Shown one piece after another: positions 4,465 through 5,414 of a stretch of 5,414 nt of DNA; positions within the stretch are counted from its first letter, which is position 1; the number at the start of each line of letters is the position of its first letter. The notes under the pieces are model-generated. The model saw nothing but the letters and a program-made list of their open reading frames with translations. It had not been told where the DNA came from and searched no databases. Origin of the DNA: Planctomycetaceae bacterium. GTDB lineage: Bacteria; Planctomycetota; Planctomycetia; Planctomycetales; Planctomycetaceae. The stretch lies in assembly GCA_947479075.1 (NCBI GenBank), contig CANJZR010000293.1:1-5414 (forward strand), given 5' to 3'. The translations under genes and the position numbers were made by a program.

Positions 4465-5414
4465 TTATGGTAACGTTCTCGTTAAGCGAAATCCTCTCTG
4501 AAATGCGGGGCTGCTGAAAGATTTTGCGTAACGGCGATTTGCCGTACGTTGATACATCACAGCATCAGACGTTACCCCGCCTCTCTCAGCGCGTTTAACG
4601 TCAGGTTTCTGGAAGTCCTGTAGCTGTAAGGGGAATGGAATCACGGTGTCGGTGTCAGTGAGTGGCGGCGACTCTTCATATGGTTCCTGCATCCATTCGG
4701 CCACGTTGCCGTGCATGTCAAACAGGCCGAGTCGATTGGGGCACAGGCTCCCAACTGGCCAGTTGTGTCCATTGGAATTGCCTAAGTTCCATGAATAGCG
4801 GTTCGCTAGCGATTGGGCATTCCCCCAAGAATACGATGCGCCTGTTCCTGCTCGACAGGCGAATTCCCATTCTGCTTCAGACGGCATCCGATACCCAGAC
4901 CGTGAGAGATAGTCCGCGACTGGCTCGAATTCATACTGGCTAACTTCCGTGTAGCACCATTGATCTTCAGGAATGCCTTCTTCCTGACTCAGCCATTGGC
5001 AATAGCCGACAGCCTTATGCCAAGTAATTGCCCCTACGGGACAGTCGACTGATGGCGTGTAGGCATTTTTTTTGTGTGGAAAGCTGGGATCGAACTTCAG
5101 GTATTGCTCAAACGTGACTTCCTTGGTCCCCATGGCAAAAGTGCGGTTGATTTTCCGAGTGACGGGAGCTTCGTCGGAGGCGTCGCGGTGGGGTTCGTCG
5201 AGGGGGGAGCCGATGTGGGCTTCGACGGGACCGCGGATGATGGCCATTGTGTGGCCAGTGGGGCTGATCAGCCAGGTGCGGTCGGGGGGGATTTCATTGC
5301 TGGCCAGTTCCCGGGTCAGGCTCTCAATCTTGTCGCTGCGTCCCCACGAACGCAGCCCCCATTCGGCGGCGGAGTGGACGCCGGAGTCGGGGTCGGTACG
5401 GAAGGCGGTTTCAA
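4465..5414 (-). CDS. FGE-sulfatase (SUMF1/EgtB/PvdO-type) domain protein, N-terminus outside window
   Basis: The frame is open to the window edge, giving 315 visible residues. The ATG at 5245-5247 is internal, because clearly homologous sequence continues upstream. Residues 1-50 (TDPDSGVHSAAEWGLRSWG) match the linker that in planctomycetes often joins a kinase or repeat region to an FGE domain. The domain runs from about 52 to 315: GPVEAHIGSP, KEVTFEQYLKFDP (97-109), AITWHKAVGYCQWLSQEEGI (128-147), GYRMPSEAEWEFACRAG (173-189), GLFDMHGNVAEW (229-240), ERGG (276-279), ANRR (291-294) and GFRLTRTLP (307-315). The paired cysteines of true formylglycine-generating enzymes near the C-terminus are absent, since no Cys follows C224. 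Sulfatase activation is therefore unlikely, and a binding or regulatory role is more plausible. Codons are very GC-rich before about 5150 and much less so after it. Confidence 0.92.
   Translation of the reverse strand, partial: ETAFRTDPDSGVHSAAEWGLRSWGRSDKIESLTRELASNEIPPDRTWLISPTGHTMAIIRGPVEAHIGSPLDEPHRDASDEAPVTRKINRTFAMGTKEVTFEQYLKFDPSFPHKKNAYTPSVDCPVGAITWHKAVGYCQWLSQEEGIPEDQWCYTEVSQYEFEPVADYLSRSGYRMPSEAEWEFACRAGTGASYSWGNAQSLANRYSWNLGNSNGHNWPVGSLCPNRLGLFDMHGNVAEWMQEPYEESPPLTDTDTVIPFPLQLQDFQKPDVKRAERGGVTSDAVMYQRTANRRYAKSFSSPAFQRGFRLTRTLP

Noticed and set aside
4465..4600. Diversity-generating retroelement variable region at the 3' end of the FGE-fold gene
   Set aside because: FGE/C-type-lectin folds are common retroelement targets, but there is no reverse transcriptase, no template repeat in the window, and no run of AAY-like variable codons near the C-terminus.
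1..5414. CRISPR array, tRNA, rRNA or insertion sequence
   Set aside because: No regularly spaced repeats, no tRNA- or rRNA-like segments and no transposase-like frame or paired terminal repeats were seen by eye.

Overview
All recognisable genes in this window lie on the minus strand, so transcription runs from base 5414 towards base 1. The gene content suggests a planctomycete or close relative (PVC group). It includes an FGE-sulfatase (SUMF1/EgtB/PvdO-type) domain protein with the N-terminal lead-in and 'GFRxxRTLP' ending I associate with planctomycete multidomain proteins. It also has a Kdo transferase, which implies a Gram-negative lipopolysaccharide envelope, and few convincing Shine-Dalgarno sites. 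This assignment comes from family knowledge and is not proven by the window.

In order of transcription: (1) 5414-4465, the C-terminal 315 residues of an FGE-sulfatase domain protein whose N-terminus lies outside the window; (2) 4412-3726, an unrecognised cysteine-free 228-residue protein with a strong ribosome binding site; (3) 3602-3390, an unrecognised 70-residue protein with a clear four-heptad coiled coil; (4) 3386-3210, a possible 58-residue Cys/His-rich protein that begins three bases after the previous stop; (5) 3141-2251, a GT-A fold glycosyltransferase with motifs resembling polypeptide GalNAc-transferases; (6) 2254-929, waaA/kdtA, Kdo transferase, overlapping the glycosyltransferase stop by four bases; (7) 775 to beyond base 1, an exported protein of unknown function truncated by the window edge.

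Genes 5 and 6 form a tight pair that probably builds the lipid A-Kdo inner core and adds a sugar to it or to a related envelope acceptor. Genes 1 to 4 are close-set and co-directional and may be one cassette. The FGE-like protein lacks the catalytic cysteines of true formylglycine-generating enzymes, so it may act as a binding or scaffold module. Its small partners have no family I can name.

Base composition changes abruptly within two reading frames. The window is GC-rich at roughly 5150-5414 and 930-2760, and clearly lower in GC between about 2760 and 5150. Both apparent borders fall inside genes (the FGE protein and the glycosyltransferase). This is the most notable large-scale feature, and together with the unknown small genes it marks the centre of the window as a possible exchanged or accessory segment.
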